Assembly: GCA_003255025.1 (NCBI GenBank)
Contig: QANY01003944.1
Location: forward strand, 1,257,608-1,321,607
Length of the DNA stretch: 64,000 nucleotides
From: Datisca glomerata
Lineage: Eukaryota > Streptophyta > Magnoliopsida > Cucurbitales > Datiscaceae
Reading direction: 5' to 3'
In this document: positions 1-10,604 of the stretch, one piece after another
Numbering within the stretch: the first letter of the stretch is position 1
Layout: each line of letters opens with the position of its first letter
Notes under the pieces: generated by a model
What the model was told of the DNA's origin: nothing
What the model saw: the letters and a program-made list of their open reading frames with translations, nothing else
Databases searched by the model: none
Program-made: the position numbers and the translations under genes

Positions 1-93
1 TTTATAGTTCAATATTTATACAAATTATGTATTTACATTTTAAATTTATTCTAATATTGATTTAATTAATTACATTATATAAAAAATATAAAA

Positions 94-128
<35 letters not shown>

Positions 129-890
129 GGAGAATAGAGGGTTCAACCCATGTTCCCCAACATAGGGTCACGACAACCCTCTGTTGGGGCCAGAGGGTTG
201 CCACCCTCTAACTTGGGTAGGCTGCGACTACGTAGCCGCAACTCTTGTCCCCCTCCCATTTTAATTGTTTTTTCTTTTTTTATTCTAATTTTCTCTCTTC
301 ATTTTGTTTATTTTCCCTAATATATAGTTATTTATATTTGCTTCACTTTATATATTTTTCATTTTTATTCTTTTAATGTTTTTCATATATAGTTTCTACT
401 TTAAATATTTTTTCACTTTGTCATCTTACAACTACATGTAACTCTACTTTTTATTTCTTTTATTTTTTATAGTAGTTATTAATATAACTTTTCTTTACAT
501 CTTTATTTATTTAGCACCCTTATATTATCATGTATATGTATGTGATTCATGTTTCATTCACATATAGAAACATATATATGTATGTGATTTATGTCCTCCT
601 CACTTGTAATAACATGTATATGCTTGGGTCACAAAATAACATGTAAATTTATATCATATTATCTTTATCAATTATTGTTTTACTAAAAATCCCATTGATA
701 GACTTTGAGATTTTTGAGATATCAAATTTTTCAAACTACTGAGGTGAAGAGTTACTTTTCAGAATCGAGAATAGCTCCAATAATGCTTTGATTTTCAAAA
801 AAAATTCAATGTTCTTTTTACCACCCATTAAAGGTAATTTTTTTTTCATTTTATGATATAAAACATACCTAATGGAAGATTCAAAATAAC
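1..890 (+). repeat. Ty3/gypsy (Tat-like) LTR 1, 5' part outside the window
   Basis: This stretch repeats the second half of the LTRs at 10605 and 17999. Base 1 matches the segment near 19082 (the shared text runs 'tttatagttcaa...attatgtattt'), and 670-850 matches 12455-12620 and 19680-19815, including a shared 'taatgctttgatt'. It lacks the last ~200 bp present in LTR 2 (the part running up to the primer site), so its junction with the internal region is deleted. It also contains an (AT)n run at 100-124 and a short GC-richer stretch at 125-250. No coding sequence is seen. LTR identity is clear from the three-way repetition; the exact 3' boundary is not. Confidence 0.75.
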
Positions 891-929
891 GAGAAGAGTG
901 TGAAATGAGAAGAATCGCATGAATGGCAC

Positions 930-1745
930 AAAGGAGTATGAAGCGTGACTTGAGAGTAGAGGCAAAGTAACTATTGCCTTACCAGTTGAGTTATATGAGG
1001 AGTGTCAAAATAATTTAGCTCTCTTGGAAGAAAACAGACGTCTAACAGTCGAGATTAATTTGTCTGACAAACACATGATCAAAGCTGAAAAACAACTCAG
1101 AGATTTGAGAAACAAGGTTAAGGATCAAGAATACCTGAAGTAGAAAAACTTAGAGTTGGGAACTAACACTTGCAAACTGAACAGTAAAATTAGAAAGATG
1201 GTAGAGGACAATGTGAATTTGACAGGGATAATCTATGAACAGAGGATCGAATCATGAAGCTAGAAAGGAAAAATAAGCTTGTACAAGAGGTTTTACAAGA
1301 GCTTCAGGGGGCGTACATCGTTGAGTTAGTAAAATAATATGATTCATTATGATGAATCGCTGATAATTTACAAGTTGATTTAGAGAATAAAAAAGTTAGG
1401 TAAACCGAGTCACCAAATGATAGTGAAGAATTATTGAAATTTGTTGCAAGCCTTGAGCACCACGTTAGAATGTATCAGAACGTGACAGAGAAATTGGCAA
1501 GAAATAATGATGCTAATGTCGGCCCACTGAGATATGATAACCAATTACTGCAACAAGAGCACGACTTGATTGGACAACGATCAGGGCAGACTATGGAATT
1601 GCTTAAAGGCGTGGCTGTGAGAGCGGGCAATTTGGAGGAACAAGCATCATTTTTGAAAAAAAGTGTTTTGCCCATCCATCCTAATGGGGAGAACTTGTCT
1701 AAGTATTTGGAAGAAATCAATAGAGATTTGGGTCATTTTGTATAA
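930..1745 (+). pseudogene. Gag N-terminal coiled-coil segment (gypsy 1), broken
   Basis: Three frames carry pieces of a charged, helix-rich protein. The longest open piece (1434-1745) gives 103 residues including 'LEHHVRMYQNVTEKLARN' and ends '...EINRDLGHFV'. The upstream part (985-1330) reads as Leu/Glu/Lys-rich coiled coil with stops. Coiled-coil segments of this kind form the N-terminal part of gag in Tat-group gypsy elements. Position ahead of the gag core supports this. The true start codon cannot be fixed because the leader is deleted. Confidence 0.55.
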
Positions 1746-2029
1746 ACTCATATTGCAGAGTAGCGTAGTTGACTTCTACATACTCAAATGTAGTGGATGA
1801 CTCTACTAATTGAATGAAATTGAGTACTTTTGGACTTTCACTTTGCGCAATATCATTTCTCATGCATAAATTTACTTTCATTATTATTATTATTGTTATT
1901 ATTATTTATTCTTCTTCACTAGAAAAATCTACTATCTCATTGTTTTATTTTTATTTATTTTAAGAAAACTTTTCACAGATAGCCCGTCAAGTCTGACATC
2001 CCTATCGAACACAAGCTCAAGTTAGGGTC

Positions 2030-3260
2030 ATGGACGAGCGAGAAAGAGAGCAATCACGAGAGGAAATGAAAGAAGAAATTAGGGAGCTAAAAGAGAAAAT
2101 GGTCAGAGTCCTGGAACTCCTCACCGCCAGTAAAGGAAAAGTCTGTCTTGAAATTCTTCAAGGGACTTAATCATCACAAAATCAACTGCCAAACGATATT
2201 CCACCTTACCCTCGTGGGTTCACTTCAACCTATCAACGTAATCAGACTGACCACTTTCAACATGATTCACCATTAGTAAATATCCAACACTATCTATTTC
2301 CAAATGTCCAAAAAATGATGCAGACAGGAAAAATTGGGTACAACCCATCCACAATGGCACCTGGCCACAACCAAGCTTTCACTCCAGAAGGAAAACTCGC
2401 TAATGAGCCAATCATCATACGCGATGTTGATGACCCAAAGGGGTAGAGGCCTGTTACTAAACCAAGCGAAGACCCGTTGTTGAAAGATAAGCATGACTTT
2501 TTAGAGGAAAGATTGTGTGCCATTGAAGGGTCAGATGTATATGTTACCATTGATGCCACCCAATTATGTCTGGTCCCAGGTGTAACCGTCCCACACAAAT
2601 TCAAACTACCTGAGTTTGAAAAATATGATGGTAGTACATGCCCGAGAAGTCACCTTATTATGTACTGCAGAAAGATGGCTGTTTGTGCAAATGATGATAA
2701 GTTGCTGATTCATTTCTTTCAAGATAGCTTGACAGGGGCTACATCTTGCCAATATATCCAATTGGATAATCAACATATTCAGATGTGGAAAGATTTAGTT
2801 AGTGCTTTTTTAAGACAAAACAAGTACAACATAGACATGACTTCTGATCATCTGGATCTACAAGAGATGGCTGTAGTGTTTATCAACACCTTAAGATCTC
2901 CATTGTACGTTAGGATGACTGGAAACGCTTCAAACAACTTCTCTGACATTATAGTGATTGGTGAAAGAATTGAATATAGGGTAAAGAATGGGAGAATTTT
3001 GAAAGTCGTATAAGATACATCATCCGTAAAAAAGGGATCGCCATTGAAGCGAAAGGAATGGGTGTACAGACGATCAATTTTGGGTCACAAAGCTGCGAGC
3101 CCGGGGCTGGGATTTCCAAAGTATAGTGAAGGGCCCAAATCTGTGGCACCATATGTGGTAAATACCTCACAAATTTTGTACAACTATCACTTTCAACAAT
3201 CAGCATTTCAAAACAACTCGAGACCCAGTTTCAGACCATTGACTTACCAGTAAAATATTG
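2030..3260 (+). pseudogene. Gag core (retrotrans_gag) of gypsy 1, broken
   Basis: The largest open piece is 2477-3013 (178 residues). It contains 'KFKLPEFEKYDGSTCPRSH', 'MYCRKMA' and 'LLIHFFQDSLTGA', the signature of the plant gypsy capsid domain. Upstream, 2030-2470 encodes a charged linker beginning 'MDEREREQSREEMKEE' with in-frame stops near 2168 and 2446. A piece at 3044-3253 continues in another frame. The protein would form the virus-like particle. The second internal region has a homologous copy at 13190-14790, which helps to place the breaks. Function is certainly lost here. Confidence 0.8.
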
Positions 3261-3373
3261 GTCAGGTTGATTAGCCTCTGAAGGGAAATAGAAATAATCA
3301 ATATTTTTTCCAATATTATCCAATCCTCATGTCATATACATAACTCTTATCATAATTATTACAGAATAATCAA

Positions 3374-3775
3374 TTGGTGCCAATTCCTTATGGACCTCTA
3401 CAACCACCATACCCAAGGTGGTATGATCCGACTGCTCGCTGTGATTATCATGTTGGGGCAGTGGGACATTCGACTGAGAACTGCATGACATTAAAAGGTA
3501 GAGTACATGCATTGATCAAGGATGGATGGTTGAATTTCAATGGGAATCCATATATCAATTTTACCCCTATACCAAATCACGGGAATCCTACCGTAAGTGC
3601 AATTGAGAAATATTTTTCCTATGGAAAGAATGACGTGGCATATGTGAGCACGTCAATGGAAATACTTTTCTATCTTCTTTCTAAAGAAGGGTACATCTAC
3701 CCAACACGGTTAGAGGATGAAGGCATTTCTAGGAAGCATATGCATGACTTTGATTGTTTGTTTCTAAGAATGTGA
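3374..3775 (+). pseudogene. Gag C-terminal segment with Cys/His cluster (gypsy 1)
   Basis: This open piece of 133 residues begins 'MVPIPYGPLQPPYPRWYDP' and has 'CDYHVGAVGHSTENC' at about residues 23-37, a C-x2-H-x5-H-x4-C cluster in the place of the usual nucleocapsid zinc finger. The proline-rich lead and the cluster are shared with the second copy at 14595-14740, where the first Cys is changed. It probably binds the genomic RNA, as in other gypsy gag proteins. A stop follows at 3773, and the region 3776-4460 continues with broken gag-pro spacer. Confidence 0.65.
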
Positions 3776-4462
3776 TGGGGCATACAATTGAGGAATGTGC
3801 CGATTTTAAAATGGAAGTGCAAAAGTTGTTGGATGCAAAGATATTTACAATAAGTCATAAAAGAGAAAGGGAATACTAGGAAGATGACTCTTTAGTCCTT
3901 ATGATAACTAAAGAATAATATAAAGGTAATGTTGAAGTGTCGTCCTATATCCCAAAACCTCTCACAATACATTATGAGGAAAAGTCAACTCGCACCACTA
4001 CGTCTTATGCTCTGATGTCCATCACCATCTAAATACTGGGTGCATTTTCTTACAAGGATTTAAGAGCAGTACCATGGACGTATGTATATGAGGTTATTAC
4101 AAGGGGTAACGACAAAACTCAAGCGCTAAATCTGTCAGAACTTGATCTCCCCATAACTACTATTTCGTGAGTAGGTGGGATGACGAGGAGTGGCAGATGC
4201 TACAAGCCAGAAGTTTTGAAAATGGATAAAAGCGATGGGTTTGAAAGACAAAGGAAAGGGAAAGCCAAAGAAGGTGACAATGGTCATGAGTTCCAAGGAG
4301 AAATGCATGGTGGCCAAGTGATAGACTCGAATATAATAAGAGGTACATAGAAAAAAAGAGCAGTGTCTGAAGAAGAAATATGTTAATTTTTTATGCTCAT
4401 CAAGTGAAACGAGTATAAGGTGATAGAACAACTTAATCTCTTACCTCTGTCATGACATTACG

Positions 4463-4860
4463 GTGGAGAAGTTGAGTGGAATTGTGAGAAATATTACCGC
4501 ACCAAATTTTATCACTTTCACAGATGATGAAATCCCTGCCGATGGTACTCGACACACCAGAGCTCTACATATATCTGTGAAATGTAAGGATTATATTGTT
4601 ACAAAAGTATTGATTGATAACGACTCGTCTCTAAATATAATTCCAAGATCCATACTAACAAAGCTCCATGTGGACGCGACACATATGCGACCGAGCATGA
4701 TGATAGTAAGAGCATTCGACTGTACCCGAAGAGAAGTAGTCGAAGACATAAAGATACAAATATGAATCGGGTCATGCCTATTCAATATTATTTTCCAAGT
4801 GATGGACATAAATCCAGCATACAGTTTTCTTTTAGGTCAACCATGGATTCACTCTGCTGG
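4463..4860 (+). pseudogene. Retropepsin-type aspartic protease (gypsy 1), broken
   Basis: The open piece 4463-4765 includes 'VLIDNDSSLNIIP', which lies at the protease active-site loop. The usual Asp-x-Gly-Ser reads Asp-Asn-Asp-Ser-Ser here, so the glycine is replaced by Asp. 'VEDIKIQI' follows before a TGA; after it, 4795-4860 still reads like the 'F.VMDINPAYSFLLGQPWIH' flap region. The enzyme would cleave the polyprotein. The stop and the active-site change show it is inactive. Confidence 0.7.
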
Positions 4861-4941
4861 GGCAGTACCGTCTTCCTTACATCACAAGCTAAAATTTATA
4901 ATGGATCATAAACCAATTGTATATGTGGGGAAGAAGATTTA

Positions 4942-5229
4942 TTGATATCCAAGTCGACTACCATGCCATATGTTGAGGAGGCAGAAGAAGCATTGGAGTG
5001 CTCATTTGAGATTGCGAACACCACATTTGTTGCTAGTGGGAAACTCGCTCCAACATCAAGCCTATCAAAAGCATCTCAAATGGTGGCAAAGTTGATGATA
5101 AAAGGGGGATACAAGCCAGGCAAAGGTTTGGGCTTGGATATAGACCAACCAAGGCTGATAGAGGGAGAGTGGAAGCACAAAAGAATGAAAAGAGGATTGC
5201 TAGGCTCGAAAATAGAGATTTCGATATGA
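4942..5229 (+). pseudogene. G-patch segment downstream of protease (gypsy 1)
   Basis: The 95-residue open piece carries 'MVAKLMIKGGYKPGKGLGLD', a G-patch-like glycine pattern (GGYxPGKGLG). A G-patch after the protease is known in Tat-group plant gypsy elements. It is an RNA-binding module. Here it lies about 80 bp after the protease flap and before the T-rich stretch that precedes RT. The frame continues into 5169-5381, another open piece in a different frame. Confidence 0.65.
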
Positions 5230-5424
5230 AAATGGAAATCATACCCCATATTTCTAAATCCTTCAGAAGTGGGAGAATTTCATTCGAAGAACCGGTTACA
5301 GTAGAACAGTACGACCTTGAAGATGAAATCGCTTCGCTTTCAATATCCGCAATCTTGGAAAAACATCAAGTGCAAGTATAGAGGAATTGGTTTCTCGATA
5401 CGATTCAGATCATAAGCTTAACAA

Positions 5425-5718
5425 TTGAGATGTCACAAAGCTACCAGTGCTTCTTGGAAATTTTCAAGAGTAATGTGTTCATGCCAAAATTTTAATGATT
5501 CTACCCAATGCCTTAGGAATTTCGTTGTTATGGGCCTATATTCTCGTGTGTTTCATGTCATCTATTTGAATGGAAGTCTAAAAACTTGTTTCGTTTCCTT
5601 TTGCTAATGATAAATACAATTCCAATTCTTTTTGTTCTTCCTTTTGTCTACCTTTCTGAAATGTTGTTCATACTCATGCATTATTTATTTTCTTTTCTCG
5701 TCTTCCTTTCCTCCAATA
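5425..5718 (+). other. T-rich non-coding stretch ending in AG: possible Ogre-type intron in the polyprotein
   Basis: Between the G-patch/protease part and RT the coding potential disappears. The stretch becomes T-rich and ends 'ctccaatag' at 5710-5718, directly before codons that resume a polyprotein-like sequence (5719 on, 'SDSDSRK'). Ogre elements carry a spliced intron between protease and RT, so an intron is a fair reading. The donor is not clear; several GT positions between 5460 and 5560 are possible. A matching T-rich stretch occurs in the second copy near 15060-15210. Confidence 0.35.
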
Positions 5719-5929
5719 GTCTGATTCAGATTCAAGAAAGGTGATTTTGAAAAGAAGAGCATAAACAAGAACTTCGACAATCCCATTTTTAGCGTAGAGT
5801 AGAATGAAAATGACGAGGATAATTTCGAACCATCTCCAATGGTAGAAAAGGATGATAAATAATTCAACCATATCAAGAGTTAACGGAGGTGATAAATTTG
5901 GGATTGGATGGAAAGACGAAAGAAGTCCA

Positions 5930-6790
5930 AATCGACACTTCTATGGCAAGCTAAAGCCGCCGACAATTAATTGATTTACTCAAGAGTATTTTGACGTCTT
6001 TGCATGGTCTTACCAAGATATATCAGGTATAGACACTGATATCTTGGTTCATCATTTACCACTTATGTCCGAAAGTAAACCAGCGTGACAAAAGTTACAG
6101 AAAATGAAACCAGACATACTGGTACAGATCAAAGAAGAAGTTAAGAAACAAGTAGATGCGGGTTTTCTAGAAGTAACAAAATACCCTGAATGAGTTGCTA
6201 ACATAGTCCCAGTGTCGAAGAAAAATGGAAAAGTAAGGGTGTGCGTCGATTATAGAGACTTAAATCGGGCAAGCCCCAAAATAATTTTCCATACCCCATA
6301 TCGATGTTTTATTAGATAACACCGCAGGACATTCAACCTTCTCTTTCATGGATGGTTTTTCGGAGTATAACCAAATCAAAATGGCTCCTGAAGACAGTGT
6401 AAAGACCTTTTTTATAACTTTGTGGGTTGCGTTTTGTTATAAGGTTATGCCATTTGGTCTAAAGAATGCAGGGGCGACTTACCAACGGGTAATGGTAACA
6501 CTGTTTCATGATATGATGCATATAGAAATCGAAGTGTACGTTGATGGTATGATTCTCAAATATCGTCAAGGCGAAGATCACACTATCACTCTGCGGAAAC
6601 TATTTAAACGGTTGAGAAAGTTCCAGTTAAAGCTTAACCCGACAAAATGTACATTCACAGCATCTTTAGGGAAACTACTTGGTTTCGTCGTGAGCAAGGA
6701 AGGAATAAAAGTTGACCCTGACAAGATTCGAGCCGTCATTGATATGCCATCACCTCAAACTCAAAAGGAAGTTATAATTTCTTGGGGAGA
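5930..6790 (+). pseudogene. Reverse transcriptase (gypsy 1), broken
   Basis: Homology starts near 5960 ('YFDVFAWSYQDISGIDTDI') and runs through 'VCVDYRDLNRASPK' (about 6240-6280), 'FSFMDGFSEYNQIKMAP' (6340-6392) and 'MPFGLKNAGATYQRVM' (6449-6496). The second catalytic Asp pair is altered: the motif reads YVDG instead of YVDD (6536-6547). 'LLGFVVSKEGIKVDPDKI' marks the end of the domain. Stops lie at 6087 and 6190, and a frameshift near 6285. Open piece 6348-6794 holds the C-terminal half. Loss of the catalytic Asp rules out activity. Confidence 0.85.
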
Positions 6791-7400
6791 TTAAATAAAA
6801 TAGCCTGGTTCATCTCACATCTAACTGCAACTTGTGAACCTATCTTTAAACTTCTCCGTAAAAGTGATATAGAAGGATGGAATGATGATTGCCAAATTGC
6901 TTTTGAGAAGATCAAGCAAAACTTGTAAAATCCGCCTATACTTGTTCCTCCAACTCTAGGGAGTCCACTCATTTTGTATCTTACAATAACAGAAAAATCT
7001 ATGGGTTGCGTACTTGGTCAACACGACGAATCTGGAAGGAAAGAATAAGCAATATACTATTTAAGCAAAATGTTCACAAACTATGAGGCTAATTATTCGA
7101 TGTTGGAGAAAATGTATTGTGCATTAGCCTAAGTTGCTCATCAGTTTAGACAATACATGTTATACCACACCACTTGGTTAATTTCAAAGATGGATCAAAT
7201 CAAGTATATCTTTGAAAAACCATCACTTTCTGGGTGAATTGCTAAATGGCAAATGTTGCTCATGGAATATGATATTGTCTATGTTACGAGAAAGTCAATA
7301 AAAGGAAGTGTACTTGCTGATTATCTCGCAGATCAACCAGTTCAAGATTATAAGCCTATGAAGTTTGATTTTCCTGATGAGAACATATCAGTCATATAAA
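6791..7400 (+). pseudogene. RNase H (first) of gypsy 1, broken
   Basis: The frame after RT reads the connection domain, 'ISHLTATCEPIFKLLRK', then RNase H: 'SMGCVLGQHDESGRKE', 'AIYYLSKMFTNYEANYS' and 'LADYLADQPV' (about 6980-7345), with stops at 6928, 7048, 7130 and 7236. RNase H removes the RNA strand during reverse transcription. Assignment rests on order and these blocks. No long open frame survives. Confidence 0.7.
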
Positions 7401-7429
7401 AAGTGAAGGAGAATATATGGATCTAGAAT

Positions 7430-7800
7430 TGTGAACAATGTTATTTGATGGCGCATCTAATGATGTAGAACATGGAATTGGGGTAATCATCATATCTCCT
7501 GAGGGAAAGTTTTTCCCATTCACGAAAAACTATGCTTTGACTGTACAAACAATGTGGCGGAATATGAGGCGGAACAGGCATGTTCCATGGTAATTTAAGC
7601 AGCTTCTGATATGAAGATAAGGAAGTACGGAGATTATTATTGATGATACGATAACTAAACGAGGAATGAGAAGCTAGAGACTCCAAACTGGTACCTTACA
7701 ACAAACATGTAACTAAGTTAAGCTGAACTTTGAAGTGATCTCATTTGACCATATACCCAGAGAGAATAATCAAATTGCAGATGCACTGGAAACTCTAGCG
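7430..7800 (+). pseudogene. Second, archaeal-type RNase H of gypsy 1, broken
   Basis: A second RNase H-like block follows: 'MLFDGASNDVEHGIGVIIIS' from 7438, then, after a frameshift near 7530, 'LCFDCTNNVAEYEA', followed by a degraded remainder up to 'NQIADALETLAS' (about 7770-7800). Two RNase H domains in one element are a mark of the Tat lineage. The Asp of 'FDGA' and Glu of 'AEYEA' are conserved, but the frame is broken. Confidence 0.65.
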
Positions 7801-7992
7801 TCCATGTTTGCTACAAACTTTAAGGAAGAAGTGCAACCCATAAAAATTGAGAAGAGATATTTTCCTACTCATTGTATGAGCATTGAAGAATAGCCAGACA
7901 CAAGACCATGGTATTACGACATCGAGAAGTATATAAAGAACGGGGAATATCCATACAAAGCTTCTGAGAATGATAAACACAATATTAGAAGA

Positions 7993-9154
7993 TTGTCCAT
8001 AGGTTTCTTCTTGAATGGTGAAATACTCTACAAAAAAAACCATGATATGGTTCTCTTAAGATGTGTTGATGCAAGGGAAGCGAATCAAATCATAAAGGAA
8101 GTTCACGAAGGAATTTGTGGTGTTCATGCTAATGGACATATGATGGCCAAACAAATCTTGAGAGTAGGATATTATTGGTTACCTCTAGAATCTGACTGCA
8201 ACAAGTACGCCAAGAAATGTCATAAATGTCAAATTTATGCGGATAAAATTCACGTACCTGCATCCCCTTTACATGTCATGGCCGCGTCTTGGCCATTCTC
8301 TATATGGGGCATGAATGTCATTGGTCCCATCACACCAAAACCCTCTAACAGGCATCGTTTCATTTTGGTCTCTATAGATTATTTTACCAAATGGGTGGAG
8401 GCGAGTTCTTATTCGAGTGTAACCATAAGTGCGACGGCTAAGTTCATTAAAAAGAAATAATTTGCCGATATGATATACCTGGAAGGATCATCACAGATAA
8501 TGTGACAAATTTAAATAACAAGATGATGAAAGATTTATGTGAGCAATTCAAAATTAAGCATCATAATTCATCTCCTTATCGTCCGAAAATGAACAGAGCA
8601 GTGGAAGTAGCCAATAAGAACATAAAAAGGATCATATAGAAGATGATGGAGGTTTATAAGGATTGACATGAGATGCTCCCGTTTGTACTACATGGGTACC
8701 GCACGTAAGTCCGAACATCAACTGGGGCAACTCCATTCTCTTTGGTATATGGCATGGAAACGGTCCTTCCGATTGAGGTGGAAATTCCCTCTCTTAGAAT
8801 CTTAATGGAGGCAAAATTAGAAGAAGCAGAGTGGGTACAAACACGATATGAGAAATTGAATTTCATCGAGGAAAAAAGATTGACTACATTATGTAGAGGG
8901 CAATTATATCAATGAAAAATGATGCACGCAATGACAAAAAATTACGTCCCCGATGTTTCTGAAAAGGAGAGTTGGTGTTGAAAAAGATACTCCCATATCA
9001 AAAGGATCACCAGGGGAAGTGGACTCGAAATTATGAAGGACCTTTCATTGTCAATAAGGCCTTCTCTGGAGGAGCTTTCATGCTAACAAACATGGATGGA
9101 GATGATTTACCATGTATAGTTAATTCTGATGCAGTCAAAAAGTACTTCGTTTGA
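7993..9154 (+). pseudogene. Integrase (gypsy 1), broken
   Basis: The open piece 7993-8460 has the zinc-binding block H-x3-H...C-x2-C ('HEGICGVHANG' ... 'KKCHKCQI') and the start of the catalytic core. The first catalytic Asp is lost: 'GMNVIGPI' has Asn where the family has Asp. After the stop at 8458, stops and shifts scatter the rest: a second block 'TGATPFSLVYGMETVLPIEV' (about 8718-8780) and the C-terminal part at 8972-9154 ('VLKKILPYQKDHQGKWTRNY'). It would insert cDNA into the host genome; it cannot do so now. Confidence 0.8.
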
Positions 9155-9990
9155 CCGCTCTAAGTATGAAAAAAGTGAATTTGGGCAAAGAAATGTTTTT
9201 AAAAAGAGCTGTCTCGAATACTGGATAAATTCTTATTCCATAATTTTTTCCAAATCCTTGTTTGTCAACATTATTCATCATCGATGAAGAGCCTATTTTC
9301 TTTCTCAGTTGGCAAATACATATACTTCATCTTCTTGTTATTTCCATTATTTCTTATTCCTCTCAATTCTAGGATATCATTAATTACTCTTGAAATAACT
9401 CAGAAGCATAAACTTGGTTAGGTGAAAGCTAATTGAAAAAAAAGAAAAAAAGAAAAGAATAAGAACTAAGAAAGGCGGTATGAAAAGTCACTACAAGAAA
9501 GTCGGTATACACATGAGGAAGGCTAAAACACGATTGGAGAGTTGTAATTAAAGTACAGAAAAGAAGCAAAATATGGAGAGATTATTCATTTTTCTTCATC
9601 ATCGACGTGAAGCCAAATACTATGGCACGAACCAATGAATAAGGATACATCATTTTCTTGAAAGTATGCTCGATACTTCATTGCGAGTCCATGACCCTAG
9701 GCCAAGTGATTGATTTGAAGGGTGAAGGATATTGTGACATTAGTTAACTTTCAAAAAAATCATCAAATCATTTCCTTACAAATGTTCACAACATGCATAG
9801 CATGCATGCACTCAAAATCACTACTTTGCATTTATATTCAATAATTACAATGAATAGACATGCATCATATTGATCTATTTTGATGCAATTCAAGTGCATG
9901 AATCATTTAAGGATATTCTTTTGAAATCCACACATGACTTTCCAAAACTTGTACCATACGAAACTTGTAAAAATCAGATCAAATATCATT
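9155..9990 (+). other. Non-coding 3' part of gypsy 1
   Basis: No coding signal. The segment is repeated in the second internal region: 9225-9300 resembles 16140-16215 (both have 'ttattccataatttt'-like text), and 9600-9720 resembles 16650-16770. It is therefore part of the element, a long 3' untranslated region as seen in Tat-group elements. Confidence 0.6.
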
Positions 9991-10500
9991 TCAACATCTT
10001 CGGTTAAATCAAACCCGAATTGAGTCGAGGTCGAAGCCTGGGTCTATCCAGGTCCATTTCCTTTCAAATATCTCGATTAAATCAAGTCTGACTTTTTCAG
10101 CGCCTGATTCGTTTCAATTAATATGGTTAAATTGAAGCTGCATCGAATAGAGGTTGAAGCCTGGGTCTATCCAGGTCCACATCTTTTCTTTACTTTGGTT
10201 AAATCGAACCCGACTTTGTCGTGGTCGAAACCCAGTGTCAGCGCCTGGTCCATTTCAATTAATATGATTAAATCAAACCCGCATCGAGTCGAGGTCAAAA
10301 CCTGCATCTATCGAGGTCCATATCATTTCTTTATCTTTGGTTAAATCGAACCCGATTTTGTTGCGGTTGAAGCCCGGTGTCAGCGCCTGGTCTGTTTCAA
10401 TTAATATGGTTAAATCAAACCCGAATTGAGTCGATGTCGAAGCCTTTGTCTATCTAGGTTCATTTCAAAGTTCCGTCATTTCATAGAACCCGAATAAGTT
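9990..10500 (+). repeat. ~70-bp tandem repeats, two alternating subtypes, before the polypurine tract
   Basis: Seven imperfect units start with 'gttaaatc(a/g)aacccga' or a close variant, near 10003, 10075, 10125, 10197, 10267, 10339 and 10408. Two subtypes alternate: A ends 'gtctatccaggtcca', and B contains 'gtgtcagcgcctggtc' followed by 'tttcaattaatat'. The alternation makes a higher-order unit of about 140 bp. The second internal region carries a related but longer array at 17085-17880. Confidence 0.9.
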
Positions 10501-10591
10501 AAGATTTATATTCCCCTTATCCATTTAGTATTTTCTCGATCAAAATACTTATCTACACATTTGTACACCTTCTAAGTTTAGAAGCGTGAAC

Positions 10592-10604
10592 AAATGGGGG
10601 CAGC
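10592..10604 (+). other. Polypurine tract of gypsy 1
   Basis: 'aaatgggggcagc' lies directly before the LTR start TGTAGATACC. The purine run primes plus-strand cDNA synthesis. The same context ('agaggggcaac') precedes LTR 3 at 17999, and the 60 bases before both are alike ('cttatctacacatttgtaca'). Confidence 0.75.

Larger units (their letters stand above)
890..10604 (+). mobile_element. Internal region of Tat/Ogre-like Ty3/gypsy retrotransposon 1 (degenerate)
   Basis: A retrotransposon body reads left to right between LTR 1 and LTR 2: coiled-coil gag segment, gag core, zinc-binding-like segment, aspartic protease, G-patch, reverse transcriptase, RNase H, a second RNase H, integrase, a long 3' untranslated part, tandem repeats and a polypurine tract. 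This order, with a G-patch and a second RNase H, is that of the plant Tat lineage, which includes Ogre. Many stops and frameshifts interrupt every domain, and several catalytic residues are changed, so the copy is dead. The leader and primer site next to LTR 1 are missing. Confidence 0.85.
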
